DNA of 64,000 nucleotides from Candidatus Nitrohelix vancouverensis (GCA_015698305.1 CP048620.1:375885-439884), one strand, 5' to 3'. Shown: positions 30,305 through 39,834, counted from the stretch's first letter. The notes: generated from the sequence alone by a model not told the origin. Made by a program: numbers and translations.

Positions 30305-32122
30305 ATGGCATTCGACATCGCAGACATTCTTGAAAAAATTCCTCAGCGTCCGGGAATTTATATCATGAAGGGGGCCAAAGATGAAATTCTTTATATTGGC
30401 AAGGCCAAGTCCCTCAAGAATCGCGTCCGCTCGTATTTTCAGAACTCGCGCAATCTGCATCTGAGAACGCGCACCTTCGTCGCCAAAGTTCGCGACATCA
30501 AGGTCCTGACCACCGAGACCGAAACCGAAGCGCTGATCCTTGAAAGCAATTTCATCAAGAAGCACCAGCCTCGCTACAACGTTCTGCTCAAGGACGACAA
30601 ACATTATCCCTATCTGCGCCTGACCACCCAGGAACGCTTTCCCCGCCTGGAAGTCGTGCGCAAGGTGAAAAAAGACGGCAGCGCCTATTTCGGACCTTAC
30701 ACGATGGTTAAAGAAGTTCGCGAAACCATCCGGTTGATCTATCGTATCTTTCCGCTAAGACAGAGCCGCGACAAGCTCGACGGCAGCGCCATGCGTCGCC
30801 CCTGCCTGAATTATCAGATGGGTCGTTGTCTGGCGCCCTGCGCCGGTTTCGCCGAGGAAGCGGAATACGCCAAGGTCGTGCAGGATGTGACCCTGTTCCT
30901 GCGCGGCAAAAACACCGAACTGATCGACAGCCTGAAAGAAAAAATGAGCCTCGCTTCCGACGCCATGCGCTACGAAGAAGCCGCCGCATGGCGCGACAAG
31001 ATCGCGGCGGTTCAAACGGTGCTCGACAAACAGAAAATCATTTCGACGGACCTCGAAGACCAGGACGCTATCGGTTATTACCGCGAAGGCGGTCTGGCGA
31101 TGGTTCAAACACTGGTCATCCGGGGCGGGAAAATGGTCGGTGAAAAAATTTTCAAACTCAAAATTCGCGAGGAGACCGACCCAAACGAAGCGCTCTCCTC
31201 ATTTTTGAAACAGTATTATTCGGGAGAGATCAACTTTCCCGAAGAGATATTGCTTCCGCACCCGATCGAAGAATCTGCGGTTATCGCAGAATGGCTGAGC
31301 GCCAGGCGCGGAAAAAGCGTGCGACTGGAAACGCCGGTGCGCGGCAAAAAGCGACATCTCGTCAACATGGCGGAAGAGAACGCGCAGTTCGCCCTGCGCA
31401 CGGAACTGGACAAGGGCGACGTCGCCACCCGACTCCTGGAGGAGTTGAAAGAAGCCCTGCATTTAAAATTTTTCCCTTCCGTCATCGAGGGATTCGACAT
31501 CTCCAATATTTCGGGAACCAACGCCGTCGGCTCCATGGTCTGCTTCGTCAACGGACAGGCCGACAAATCGCGCTACCGCAAATTCAAGATCAAACGCGTC
31601 GAGGGTATCAACGACTACGCCATGTTGCAGGAGGTGATCGAACGCCGCTACCAGCGTCTGCTCAAGGAGGACAAGCCGTTACCTAAGCTGGTGCTGGTCG
31701 ACGGCGGACGCGGCCATCTCAACGCCGCGCTGAAAATCATCGACAAGCTGGGGATACGGGATCGACTCGACCTGGCCTGCGTCGCCAAGGGTCAATGGCG
31801 TCACCACGCCGAAACGGATGAAGTGCTTCTGCCGGACATGAAAGACCCTGTGCTGTTTTCAGAAAACTCGCCGCCTCGGTTTTTACTGCAACGGGTTCGC
31901 GACGAGTCGCACCGTTTCGCCATCAGCTTCCACCGCAAATTGAGAACGCGCGGCAATCTCGCCTCGCCTCTCGACGACGTGCCCGGCGTCGGCAAAAAAC
32001 GTCGGCTGATGTTGTTGAAAAAATTTGGCAGTCTGGATAATATTCGCACCGCAACGGTGGAAGAGTTACAGGAAACGCCGGGCATTACGGAACAGATCGC
32101 AAAACGTCTTCGGCTCATCTAA
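30305..32122 (+). CDS. uvrC: Excinuclease ABC subunit C
   Basis: A 605-residue nuclease of nucleotide excision repair, making the two incisions around DNA lesions with UvrAB. Domains in order: GIY-YIG nuclease (GIY at 17-19, YIG at 30-32), Cys-rich linker (RPCLNYQMGRCLAPCAG), UVR motif near residue 205-235 (AMRYEEAAAWRDKI), RNase-H-like C-terminal nuclease (GFDISNISGTNAVGSMV, LVLVDGGRGHLNAAL) and tandem helix-hairpin-helix (VPGVGKKRRLMLLKKFG). Full length for the family. It has no strong ribosome site. Confidence 0.97.
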   Translation: MAFDIADILEKIPQRPGIYIMKGAKDEILYIGKAKSLKNRVRSYFQNSRNLHLRTRTFVAKVRDIKVLTTETETEALILESNFIKKHQPRYNVLLKDDKHYPYLRLTTQERFPRLEVVRKVKKDGSAYFGPYTMVKEVRETIRLIYRIFPLRQSRDKLDGSAMRRPCLNYQMGRCLAPCAGFAEEAEYAKVVQDVTLFLRGKNTELIDSLKEKMSLASDAMRYEEAAAWRDKIAAVQTVLDKQKIISTDLEDQDAIGYYREGGLAMVQTLVIRGGKMVGEKIFKLKIREETDPNEALSSFLKQYYSGEINFPEEILLPHPIEESAVIAEWLSARRGKSVRLETPVRGKKRHLVNMAEENAQFALRTELDKGDVATRLLEELKEALHLKFFPSVIEGFDISNISGTNAVGSMVCFVNGQADKSRYRKFKIKRVEGINDYAMLQEVIERRYQRLLKEDKPLPKLVLVDGGRGHLNAALKIIDKLGIRDRLDLACVAKGQWRHHAETDEVLLPDMKDPVLFSENSPPRFLLQRVRDESHRFAISFHRKLRTRGNLASPLDDVPGVGKKRRLMLLKKFGSLDNIRTATVEELQETPGITEQIAKRLRLI

Positions 32123-32143
32123 AAAAATGCATACTCGTTCATC

Positions 32144-32881
32144 ATGAGAATTATTTTCAGGAAACCATTTATTTTCATCCTCGCAGTTTGTCTGACTTTG
32201 TTCTCCACACAGACTTCCGCTAAAGAAGCTTCTATCGACACTGCCCGAAACCTGCTTGCGCTGGAAAAAGATTTTATCCACCAGCGCATCAAAGAAGATT
32301 GGGAGGCGATCTACCAGTATCAGCATCCGAAATATCGCGAAAAAATCTCCATCGAAGAGTTCAAATTCTTCAATGGTCGCCTGTCCTATAATTACAGGGA
32401 ACTGGCGGACGCGCATATTTCAGGGGCCAAACCGCCGCCAGTCGAGTATATTAAAAAATCCGGTCACCAGCGGGACATGCTGGGCTTTCCGATTCCTTTT
32501 AAATTTCGCTGGGTCGCCAACCCTTTGTTCAAAATGCAGTCGCACTCCATAGACAAAGTCGCTATCAGCAAAAACGGAGCTTTGGCAAAAGTTGAATGGA
32601 AAGTCAACGGCCTTGAAAGAGTCGATCCGCGCTTCACCCGTATGGACATTTCCTACGAAATTCAACTCCCCTTCATCGACTACTGGGAAAACACTTCTGA
32701 GGGCTGGCGGATTTCGCTGTTAACCCTGGCTCCGAATATCAGCGGCGGACCTTTGATCAATTACCTGATTCCGAACGACAACAGCGCCTGGAAGCAGTCG
32801 GATTTTATCGAGTGGGACGCAGAACATTTGGAACACGCCGGATCAACAAACAATACTCTTTATTCAAAGGACGCCCAATGA
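32144..32881 (+). CDS. Exported protein of unknown function
   Basis: A 245-residue protein with an N-terminal signal (RKPFIFILAVCLTLFSTQ, cleavage probably after TSA). The mature part resembles a small secreted alpha/beta domain such as an NTF2-like fold (LLALEKDFIHQRIKEDWEAI, then VEWKVNGLERVDPRF), but I cannot name the family. It follows uvrC by 21 bp and its stop overlaps the aminotransferase start (ATGA), so it is co-translated with downstream genes. Possible envelope or cell-surface role, by context only. Confidence 0.65.
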   Translation: MRIIFRKPFIFILAVCLTLFSTQTSAKEASIDTARNLLALEKDFIHQRIKEDWEAIYQYQHPKYREKISIEEFKFFNGRLSYNYRELADAHISGAKPPPVEYIKKSGHQRDMLGFPIPFKFRWVANPLFKMQSHSIDKVAISKNGALAKVEWKVNGLERVDPRFTRMDISYEIQLPFIDYWENTSEGWRISLLTLAPNISGGPLINYLIPNDNSAWKQSDFIEWDAEHLEHAGSTNNTLYSKDAQ

Positions 32882-34035
32882 GCGTGGACCTGCCTTTCCA
32901 TCAATCCTGGCTCGACGATGACGAAATCAACGAAGTGACGGACACTCTTAAATCGGGATGGCTGACCACAGGACCCAAAGCCCTGCGCTTTGAAGAAGCC
33001 TTTCGCGAACAGGTCGGAGCGGGTTACGCGATCGCCCTGAATTCATGCACCGCCGGACTGCATATCGCCGTCAAGGTGAGCGGCCTGAAACCCGGCGATG
33101 AAGTGATCACCACTCCGATGACATTTCCGGCCACCTCCAATGTGCTGGCGCTCGAAGGGATCAAGCCGGTGTTCGTCGATATCGAACCGGGGACGCTCAA
33201 CATCGACCCTGAAAAAATCGAAGCGAAAATCACTCCACGAACGCGCGCGATTTTACCCGTTCACTTCGCCGGTCACCCTTGCGACATGGACGCCATCGAA
33301 GACATCGCGCAAGGTCGCCAACTGAAAATCATTGAAGACGCCGCGCACGCGCTGGGTAGCGAATACAAGGGGAAAGCGGTCGGAGGAAGAGGCCATCTCG
33401 CCGCATTCAGTTTTTACGCCAACAAAAACATCACCACCGGCGAAGGGGGAATGCTGACTCTGGACGATGAATCGCAGGCGGAAACCCTGCGCGCGCTTCG
33501 CCTGCACGGCCTGAGCCGGGACGCCTGGAAACGTTTTGGCAAAAGCGGTTTTTCCCATTGGGAACTGAACTTCCCCGGCTACAAATACAATATGCCCGAC
33601 ATCAACGCCGCCATCGGCATCCATCAATTAAAAAAGGCGCCGCGTTTTCTACAACTTCGACAAGCTCATGCGGCGCGATACGACGCCGCATTCGCAAACG
33701 AAACCCTTATCGAAACCCTGCAAACCAAAGACTATGCGCTGAACAGCCGCCACCTCTACATCATCACCCTCAACACGGACAAGCTGACCGTCACGCGCGA
33801 TGAATTTTTAAATCATATGCAGGAGGCGGGCATTGGCGTCGCTGTGCATTACATGGCTCTGCATTTACAACCCTACTATAAAAATGAATTCAATCTGCGC
33901 GACGAAGACTTCCCCGTCGCCACCCACTATTCCCATCGCGTCCTCTCTCTGCCGCTGTACCCCAAAATGACGGAAGCCGATGTGGATCGGGTGATCCAGA
34001 CCACGCTGGACCTGATTCAAAAGTTCAGAAAATGA
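32878..34035 (+). CDS. DegT/DnrJ/EryC1/StrS-family sugar aminotransferase
   Basis: A 385-residue PLP enzyme. Motifs: LKSGWLTTGPKALRFEEAF, ALNSCTAGLHIAVK, TPMTFPATSNVLALEGIKPV, IIEDAAHALGSEYKG and the PLP-binding Lys183 in FSFYANKNITTGEGGM. Such enzymes aminate keto sugars to make amino sugars for lipopolysaccharide, capsule or glycoprotein. The ATG at 32878 overlaps the previous stop; an upstream frame adds 22 unrelated residues. It overlaps the TPR gene by 4 bp. No other nucleotide-sugar enzymes are next to it. Confidence 0.92.
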   Translation: MSVDLPFHQSWLDDDEINEVTDTLKSGWLTTGPKALRFEEAFREQVGAGYAIALNSCTAGLHIAVKVSGLKPGDEVITTPMTFPATSNVLALEGIKPVFVDIEPGTLNIDPEKIEAKITPRTRAILPVHFAGHPCDMDAIEDIAQGRQLKIIEDAAHALGSEYKGKAVGGRGHLAAFSFYANKNITTGEGGMLTLDDESQAETLRALRLHGLSRDAWKRFGKSGFSHWELNFPGYKYNMPDINAAIGIHQLKKAPRFLQLRQAHAARYDAAFANETLIETLQTKDYALNSRHLYIITLNTDKLTVTRDEFLNHMQEAGIGVAVHYMALHLQPYYKNEFNLRDEDFPVATHYSHRVLSLPLYPKMTEADVDRVIQTTLDLIQKFRK

Positions 34036-35396
34036 TCAAGGTTTTATCCAATAAACTACGAACTCTGCTGATTCGCTTCACGGCCCCTTTACTGACTTTT
34101 TTTCAGGAAAATTTTTTACCACGTTCCCGCGCAATGCTGGAACGCTTGAAGGCCCGTTTGTTTCAGGCAAAGAAACCTCCCGCAAGGAAAAAGAAAAACG
34201 GTCAAAAGAAAAAGAAAGACGGCGATCCCAAAAAAGTTGAGCGTTCTCTTTCCGTCCTCAAAGGACTGGAGGCGGAACTGCGCCGGCAACTGGCGCGTTA
34301 CCCTCACGAAGGAGACTATTATTATCAGCTGGGCGAGGTGTTGATGGACATGCATCGCTATGGCGAGGCCAGCGCGATGCTAAAGGAAGCGGTTCGCCTG
34401 AACACAAAAAACAAAAGCGCCCGCTTTGTACTCGCGCATTCCTATGTGGAAATCGGCCGCGATGAGGATGCCGTCGTTCTGCTTGAAGAAGAACTGATTA
34501 AAAAACCCAATTCGATGGCAGTCAAAAAAATGCTGGCGCGCGCTCACTCCAACCTTTCCGTTTCCTTTGGAAAACTGCGCCGGCAGGAGGATGCCAAGAA
34601 ACATTTCCACGAGGCGATCAAAATCGTCCCCAACTATGGCCCGGCGCATTTGTCGATGGGAATCTGCTATACAGAGATGGGTTTTTACAAGGAGGCTCTG
34701 CAAAAATTTGACGACGCCCTGGCGCTTGATAAAAATTTATGGGTCGATTCAAATTACTACTGCGGCAAAGTTTATGTGAAGCAGGGAAAAAACCGCAAGG
34801 CGCTCAAACATTTCAAGATGGCGATTTCCGTCACCTGCAAGTCGGCCTTCCCTTATCTGCACCTGGGCTTGTTATACGTCAAGATGAAAAAATACAAGGA
34901 CGCCGTCGAACCGTTGGAAACTGCATACAAGCTCAGCCCCAACCGCGTGCCGGAGGCGCCTTACAATCTGGGATGGACTCTGGTTCAACTGAAACGGTAT
35001 GAAGAGGCTCTGGAGCCGTTGCGCACCGCCATGGAGCTGACGCCCGACGACGAGAACGTGTTGAAAATGATGGCGCGCGCATTGTACGAGTCGGCTCTGC
35101 AATGCCGGAAAGATAAGAAGTACGCGGACGAGGTGGAAAAATTGCGCGAGGCGGTTCGCCTGCAACCGGACGACCCTAAAATACGCGTGGCGTTGGGCCT
35201 GGCTTTCGACAATGTACGGGAAGGGTACTCCGCTATCTTCCACACAATCATCGCAAAGCAGTTATTCATCCAACTTAAAGATGTTAAACAGGCGGGAAAA
35301 TGCGTCAAGGCGCTCAGCCAGTTTCTCTACAAATACCCTTTCAAACCTGAAGACTTTTCCAAGGTGAAAGCGCCGCTGATTCGGACTCGAAAATAA
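34032..35396 (+). CDS. Tetratricopeptide-repeat protein
   Basis: A 454-residue protein with a very basic Lys-rich N-terminal part (about residues 45-75) and a series of TPR units, e.g. YYYQLGEVLMDMHRYGEASA, ARFVLAHSYVEIGRDEDAVV, AHLSMGICYTEMGFYKEALQ, PYLHLGLLYVKMKKYKDAVE and APYNLGWTLVQLKRYEEALE. These form helical scaffolds for protein binding. No signal peptide is clear. It overlaps the aminotransferase gene by 4 bp, so it may organise that enzyme or an envelope complex. The last residues are repeated in part downstream. Confidence 0.85.
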   Translation: MIKVLSNKLRTLLIRFTAPLLTFFQENFLPRSRAMLERLKARLFQAKKPPARKKKNGQKKKKDGDPKKVERSLSVLKGLEAELRRQLARYPHEGDYYYQLGEVLMDMHRYGEASAMLKEAVRLNTKNKSARFVLAHSYVEIGRDEDAVVLLEEELIKKPNSMAVKKMLARAHSNLSVSFGKLRRQEDAKKHFHEAIKIVPNYGPAHLSMGICYTEMGFYKEALQKFDDALALDKNLWVDSNYYCGKVYVKQGKNRKALKHFKMAISVTCKSAFPYLHLGLLYVKMKKYKDAVEPLETAYKLSPNRVPEAPYNLGWTLVQLKRYEEALEPLRTAMELTPDDENVLKMMARALYESALQCRKDKKYADEVEKLREAVRLQPDDPKIRVALGLAFDNVREGYSAIFHTIIAKQLFIQLKDVKQAGKCVKALSQFLYKYPFKPEDFSKVKAPLIRTRK

Positions 35397-35470
35397 GGTT
35401 GGAGAGAAACTTCATCAGCCAAGGAAATTTCAAAAAGGTGAAGGCGCCGCTGGTTCGGGCTCGGAAATAA
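35361..35470 (+). repeat. Partial direct repeat of the 3' end of the TPR gene
   Basis: The final 36 bp of the TPR gene (35361-35396, encoding KVKAPLIRTRK and stop) recur at 35435-35470 with few changes (KVKAPLVRARK and stop), 74 bp apart. In the same frame, the sequence just upstream of the second copy encodes NFISQGNF, loosely like PFKPEDF of the gene. This is a tail remnant of a duplicated or paralogous gene. Confidence 0.8.
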
Positions 35471-35524
35471 AATTTTCAAAGTGAATCGCTATTCTATTTT
35501 CATCTCGTAATCAAATCAGGCGCG

Positions 35525-36508
35525 TCATTCCAGATTTTTGAAGGCATCGATCAGTTCGTTCATCGCCTCGGATTTCATAGACTCATTCAAACGCTCCAGT
35601 TGATCGCTCAATTCCCTTTTGGTGCGGAATTTCAGTTCGATTTTTATTTCGTCGCTCTCGAAAGTTTTGCTGGTGCGCAATCGCGTTTCCGGGTGCAGTT
35701 CCAGTTTGTCCACCGCCGCCGCGACCTTACGATTCAATCGGGACAATAAAGGAAATCGGCGCGGATGCAGAGACTGGAAGACCTGGTCGTATTTTTGCGC
35801 AGGAGCAAAATGCGGATGCTCAAGAACGGACTGGATCGGGTCCCAGTCAATGATCTCCACCGGCGATACATTTTCCCGAATCGCCGTCTCGTCGATCAGT
35901 TCCACCATATCGCGCCACTTGTTCACGCCCGGTCGGAGCGTCGAAAACAAGTCCTCTGCGGCCTGTCGGCTCGCCGGGTCCCAGCCGCAAATGACATTCG
36001 CCACGCGCAATGAAACGTTCAAATCGTGCAGTAATTTTTTAAAGCCCGGACTCAGCTGGCTGGCCTGCAAAAACTCGCGCAGTAATTTTTTACTTCGCTC
36101 GAGACCTATCAGCGGCATATACTCTTGGAGAATCCGCGACTCGGGAACTCCCGCCCGGATCAACCGGTCGAGAATGACGCCTTTCTCCATATCGCCGTAA
36201 CAGCGATGAGCCAGATTCTCGTTCAGGTTGGCCGCAAGCATACTCTCTGCGCTGTCGTCGACTTCCATCACAAAGGCGCTGATCTCGTCGATTCCCAGCT
36301 CTTCAGCAATTTGCAAGCGCCGATGACCGCTGATGATGCGATAGCGTTCCGCGCCAGCGACCAGCCCTACCGGGTGAACGATGCCAAGAGCCTGAATGGA
36401 TTGTTTCAGGGCTTCCGGCGCCGGGTTCATTGAAAAGTCGGTCCACTTGTCGAGCAAGTCGATTTCGTTTAATTTTACCGTCTGAATCTGATTTAGAGAA
36501 ATAGTCAT
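35525..36508 (-). CDS. ParB/Srx-domain nuclease-like protein
   Basis: A 327-residue protein with a ParB-like domain near the N-terminus: VKLNEIDLLDK, ALKQSIQALGIVHPVGLV, and RYRIISGHRRLQIAEELGI, the GERR-like box that binds nucleotide in ParB-fold proteins. A helical middle region and a charged C-terminus follow. No ParA gene or parS-like site is adjacent, so chromosomal partition is unlikely; a regulatory or nucleotide-binding role is possible. I chose ATG 36508, where the family domain begins; a longer frame reaches into the neighbouring gene. This ATG overlaps the opposite gene's ATG by two bases. Confidence 0.78.
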   Translation of the reverse strand: MTISLNQIQTVKLNEIDLLDKWTDFSMNPAPEALKQSIQALGIVHPVGLVAGAERYRIISGHRRLQIAEELGIDEISAFVMEVDDSAESMLAANLNENLAHRCYGDMEKGVILDRLIRAGVPESRILQEYMPLIGLERSKKLLREFLQASQLSPGFKKLLHDLNVSLRVANVICGWDPASRQAAEDLFSTLRPGVNKWRDMVELIDETAIRENVSPVEIIDWDPIQSVLEHPHFAPAQKYDQVFQSLHPRRFPLLSRLNRKVAAAVDKLELHPETRLRTSKTFESDEIKIELKFRTKRELSDQLERLNESMKSEAMNELIDAFKNLE

Positions 36509-37406
36509 GAATCTGAAGTTATGTATAAGATTGACAGGGTTGTTACCTATCCTGCTTACGGCTCTCGCCGCTTGTTCTCCGCCTCCATCGGGAATGGTCC
36601 TGGTGCCTGCGGGCGAGTTCATCATGGGAACCAACGAAACCGACGCTCTCAACCGCGCTATGGCCCTGGGACTGGATAAACCCTGGTTCGCCGATGAATC
36701 GCCGCAACGCAAGGTGAATCTCCCGTCTTTCTATATCGACAAATACGAAGTCACCAATGAGCAATATTATATTTTTTGTCAGGCGACCGGTCATCGCCCG
36801 CCGCCGCATTGGAAACGAAGCCAAAAATATCCCGAAGGAACCGGCCGTCTGCCCGTCACCGCCGTTAACTTCTTCGACGCCGCCGCGTATGCAGAGTGGG
36901 CCGGAAAGCGCCTGCCCAACGAGGCCGAATGGGAAAAGGCCGCGCGTGGATACGACGGCTGGATCTATCCCTGGGGCAACGAATTTTCTCTCGACTCCGC
37001 CAACATCAGCCCCAGCGCCACATCCAAAAGCGGACAGGGACTCAAACCCGTGGGAAGCTACCCGCATGCATCCAGCCCTTTTGGAGCGGAAGACATGGTG
37101 GGCAACGCCTGGGAATGGGTCTGGGATTATTATTTCCCTTATCCGGGCAACACCTACAAGTCAAAGGACTATAACAAAAAATATATAGTCGTTCGCGGTC
37201 TTTCTTATATGGGTATCGGCCATTTCTCGAAAAAAGATTACCAGGAAGCGCTGCGCTTGAAAGCGCGCGCATCGTTTCGGGAAAAATTAAATCCAATGTC
37301 GCGCAAAAAGGACCTCGGCTTCCGCTGTGTGAAAGACAAATTAAGCCTCTACGAACAATGGTTTGGCAAAGAACCCCCCGCCGTTAAAGAAGCCCAGGAA
37401 CTGTGA
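36507..37406 (+). CDS. FGE/SUMF1-domain lipoprotein
   Basis: A 299-residue lipoprotein (signal RLTGLLPILLTALAAC, lipid Cys23) with the formylglycine-generating-enzyme fold: MVLVPAGEFIMGTNETDALN, FYIDKYEVTNEQYYIFC, GKRLPNEAEWEKAARGYDG, DMVGNAWEWVWDYYF, and DLGFRCVKD near the end. It resembles the other FGE-fold lipoprotein of the window but is longer. The Cys pair expected for catalysis is not seen. It is divergent from the ParB-like gene with overlapping start codons. Confidence 0.82.
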   Translation: MNLKLCIRLTGLLPILLTALAACSPPPSGMVLVPAGEFIMGTNETDALNRAMALGLDKPWFADESPQRKVNLPSFYIDKYEVTNEQYYIFCQATGHRPPPHWKRSQKYPEGTGRLPVTAVNFFDAAAYAEWAGKRLPNEAEWEKAARGYDGWIYPWGNEFSLDSANISPSATSKSGQGLKPVGSYPHASSPFGAEDMVGNAWEWVWDYYFPYPGNTYKSKDYNKKYIVVRGLSYMGIGHFSKKDYQEALRLKARASFREKLNPMSRKKDLGFRCVKDKLSLYEQWFGKEPPAVKEAQEL

Positions 37407-37424
37407 CGCGCTTTCAATTCGCCG

Positions 37425-38558
37425 CTATTTTCCGCTGATTCGATAAACCGCGCCCAGAAAATCATCCGAAAGAAACAACTCTCCTTTCGGCGACACTTCA
37501 ACATCCACAGGTCGCCCGCTCGGGCTTCCGTCTTCCAGCAACCAACCGTCGATCCATGTTTCTTCCGAGATGATTTCCCCTTTCGCCGACAAGCCCAGAC
37601 GAACCACTTTGTAGCCCGCAGGCTTGGAGCGATTCCAGGAACCGTGAAATGCGATGAACAGACTGTTGTCGTATTTTACGGGCAGAGCGCCAGTCTGATA
37701 AAACGCCAGACCCAGCGGCGCCATATGCGCGGTGAAGGTATGAGCCGGAACCTCCGTCTTCGAGCAATCCATACGCCCGCCAAAATCCGGGTCCGGTTTT
37801 CGATCCTCATAGCAATAGGGCCAACCGTAATGTTTGCCGAAACGGATGCGATTCAACTCTTCTCTGGGATGATCGTCGCCCTGCCAGTCGCGACCGTTAT
37901 TGACGCCCCACAAGTCGCCGTCGTAAGGAGAGAATTCAATACCCACGGAGTTGCGCAGACCGCTGGCGAAAATTTCCGGGTCCGAACCATCCAGGTTGTA
38001 GCGCGAGATGGCCGCCCGTACTGGTTCCTTTTCCTCGCAAACGTTGCAGGACGAACCCACCGAAAGGTAGAGTTTTCCATCCTTGATTTTCAAGGTGCGG
38101 GTGAAATGCCCACCGCTGGGAATATCGGCGACGACCACTTCCGGCGCGCCATAAGCAAAGGGCGGCGACTCTCGACGCAAACGCACCACCTGCGTTTCTT
38201 CTGCAACATAAAGATAATAGCCGCTCTCCAGCTCGACAAAGGCCAAACCATGCGGCGCCCGCCGACCTGAGAGGATCGTTCGCATCGTATCCGCGCGTCC
38301 ATCGTTATCCGCGTCGGGAAGGGCCGAAACGCGACCGGCGCGCGCCTGGCTGATGAACAGGTTGCCCAAATCGTCAAAGGCCATATGCCGCGCTTTGGCG
38401 ACTCGCGCGAACAATTCGATCTTGATCGAAGGATCATGACGCAGTTTCAGCTGTTCCATCAACAGGGCATCTGCGGATTTTTCCACCGCCCCTGCCTGAG
38501 ACGCCAGAAACAGAGTCAAAAATACAAGCGTAACGCCTCGATACAAAACATGTCTCAT
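37425..38558 (-). CDS. PQQ-dependent sugar dehydrogenase-type beta-propeller protein
   Basis: A 377-residue exported protein (signal RGVTLVFLTLFLASQAGAVE). The propeller matches the soluble glucose/sorbosone dehydrogenase family: ARHMAFDDLGNLFISQARAG, APHGLAFV, GGHFTRTLKIKDGKLYLSVG, SSCNVCEEKEPVRAAI, GIEFSPYDGDLWGVNNGRDW and PLGLAFY. These enzymes oxidise aldose sugars in the periplasm with PQQ, but many homologues have unknown substrates. The gene is alone and convergent with the FGE-fold lipoprotein. No PQQ biosynthesis genes are in view. Confidence 0.85.
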   Translation of the reverse strand: MRHVLYRGVTLVFLTLFLASQAGAVEKSADALLMEQLKLRHDPSIKIELFARVAKARHMAFDDLGNLFISQARAGRVSALPDADNDGRADTMRTILSGRRAPHGLAFVELESGYYLYVAEETQVVRLRRESPPFAYGAPEVVVADIPSGGHFTRTLKIKDGKLYLSVGSSCNVCEEKEPVRAAISRYNLDGSDPEIFASGLRNSVGIEFSPYDGDLWGVNNGRDWQGDDHPREELNRIRFGKHYGWPYCYEDRKPDPDFGGRMDCSKTEVPAHTFTAHMAPLGLAFYQTGALPVKYDNSLFIAFHGSWNRSKPAGYKVVRLGLSAKGEIISEETWIDGWLLEDGSPSGRPVDVEVSPKGELFLSDDFLGAVYRISGK

Positions 38559-38820
38559 GCTCGATCCCTTTCAAACTGAATTGTCGAAACTCTTTAATTT
38601 TCAGAAGGATCTGTTAAAATAGCGTGTTCGCTCTGCAATTCCGCCAAAGTTGCAGAAACTAATTGAACCTGATCCTCTCTTCGCTAAATCGGCGTTTATT
38701 TAAAGATCGCCGTCTTGCTTATATTATCTCTTGACCCGATGGTCCTTACAAGCGACGACTGATGAAAATTCTCCAATCGCTAAACATGACCCGCAAGCCA
38801 AATTCAGGTTTTAAATCTTA

Positions 38821-39834
38821 ATGCGCGCATCTAGCCGAAGCGTAGCATTTCGATACTCGCTCTCTCTGATAGCCGGGATTTTATTCGCCCTGATTCCAAT
38901 CTCAGGAAACGCCTCGGAGATGGAAATCAGTGAATACCCGCCTTCCATCCGAACCCTGAACTACGCCTCTCCTGAAGAGCGGGCCGAAACGCTGGCGCTT
39001 GGCTACGTCACGCATAATCCCAAAAAACATTTTAAACGCCTGAAGCCGATGGCGGAATATCTGGCCGGACAACTGGATGGAATCCGGCATGGACGCGTTC
39101 TCATGGCAAAAACCAATGAAGAGATGGTCTGGCTGGTTCAAAATGGCCATGTCGATCTGGTTTTTGAATCGGTTGGCTCGGCCATGCAACTCGTCAAACA
39201 AGCCGACATGCAATTGATGCTTCTACAATGGAAAAAGGGGAGCAAGGACTATCACTCTCTCATCATCACGCATCAGAGTAGCGGCATGAAATCTTTAGCG
39301 GACCTCAAGGGCAAGCGAATCACTCTGGGAGAAGTCGACTCAACCACCTCGTATCAGATGCCCGTCGCCATTCTGGAGCGCGCGGGTCATTCCCTGATTC
39401 GCCTCAACCACCCCAAAGACCCTGTACCGCCTGGGAAAACGGGTTATCTGATCGTGTCGGGCGATGAAAAAACCATCGCCGCAAGCGTCGCGCGTCAACT
39501 CACCGACGCTGGAGCCTACAGCAATCAGGATTGGGAGTCCGCAAAGGACACGCCTGAGACCTATAAGAAAGAACTTTCGATCCTCTACCAATCTCGGGCC
39601 ATTCCCAGAAGACTGGTTCTGGCGCGAAACACCTTGCCGGAGCCGATCAAAACGGCGCTCCGTTCTGTATTGCTGGACATGAAGAATCGACCCGATGCCG
39701 AACCCGTGTTGAAGCGGTTTTACAAAACCCGTCAATTCGATGAACTGCCCAGAGAAGCGTTGGAACAAATTGTTCAGATTCAACAACTGCTCGAATCAAG
39801 TTCACACTTGAAAAGTTTCTCGCAAAACCAATGA
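38821..39834 (+). CDS. PhnD-like periplasmic substrate-binding protein
   Basis: A 337-residue protein with a signal peptide (YSLSLIAGILFALIPISG, cleavage near GNA). LALGYVTHNPKKHFKRLKPM, GHVDLVFESVGSAMQLVKQA, KSLADLKGKRITLGEVDSTT and SYQMPVAIL match the phosphate/phosphonate-type (PhnD, PF12974) binding fold. No ABC permease or ATPase is adjacent. Its stop overlaps the start of a histidine kinase by 4 bp, which suggests it senses a ligand for the kinase rather than delivering it to a transporter. The ligand is not identifiable. Confidence 0.82.
   Translation: MRASSRSVAFRYSLSLIAGILFALIPISGNASEMEISEYPPSIRTLNYASPEERAETLALGYVTHNPKKHFKRLKPMAEYLAGQLDGIRHGRVLMAKTNEEMVWLVQNGHVDLVFESVGSAMQLVKQADMQLMLLQWKKGSKDYHSLIITHQSSGMKSLADLKGKRITLGEVDSTTSYQMPVAILERAGHSLIRLNHPKDPVPPGKTGYLIVSGDEKTIAASVARQLTDAGAYSNQDWESAKDTPETYKKELSILYQSRAIPRRLVLARNTLPEPIKTALRSVLLDMKNRPDAEPVLKRFYKTRQFDELPREALEQIVQIQQLLESSSHLKSFSQNQ

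Noticed and set aside
35525-36508. ParB as a marker of the replication origin
   Set aside because: No parA, gid/rsmG, dnaA or parS-like 16-bp palindrome is nearby, and the protein does not show the typical ParB helix-turn-helix order.
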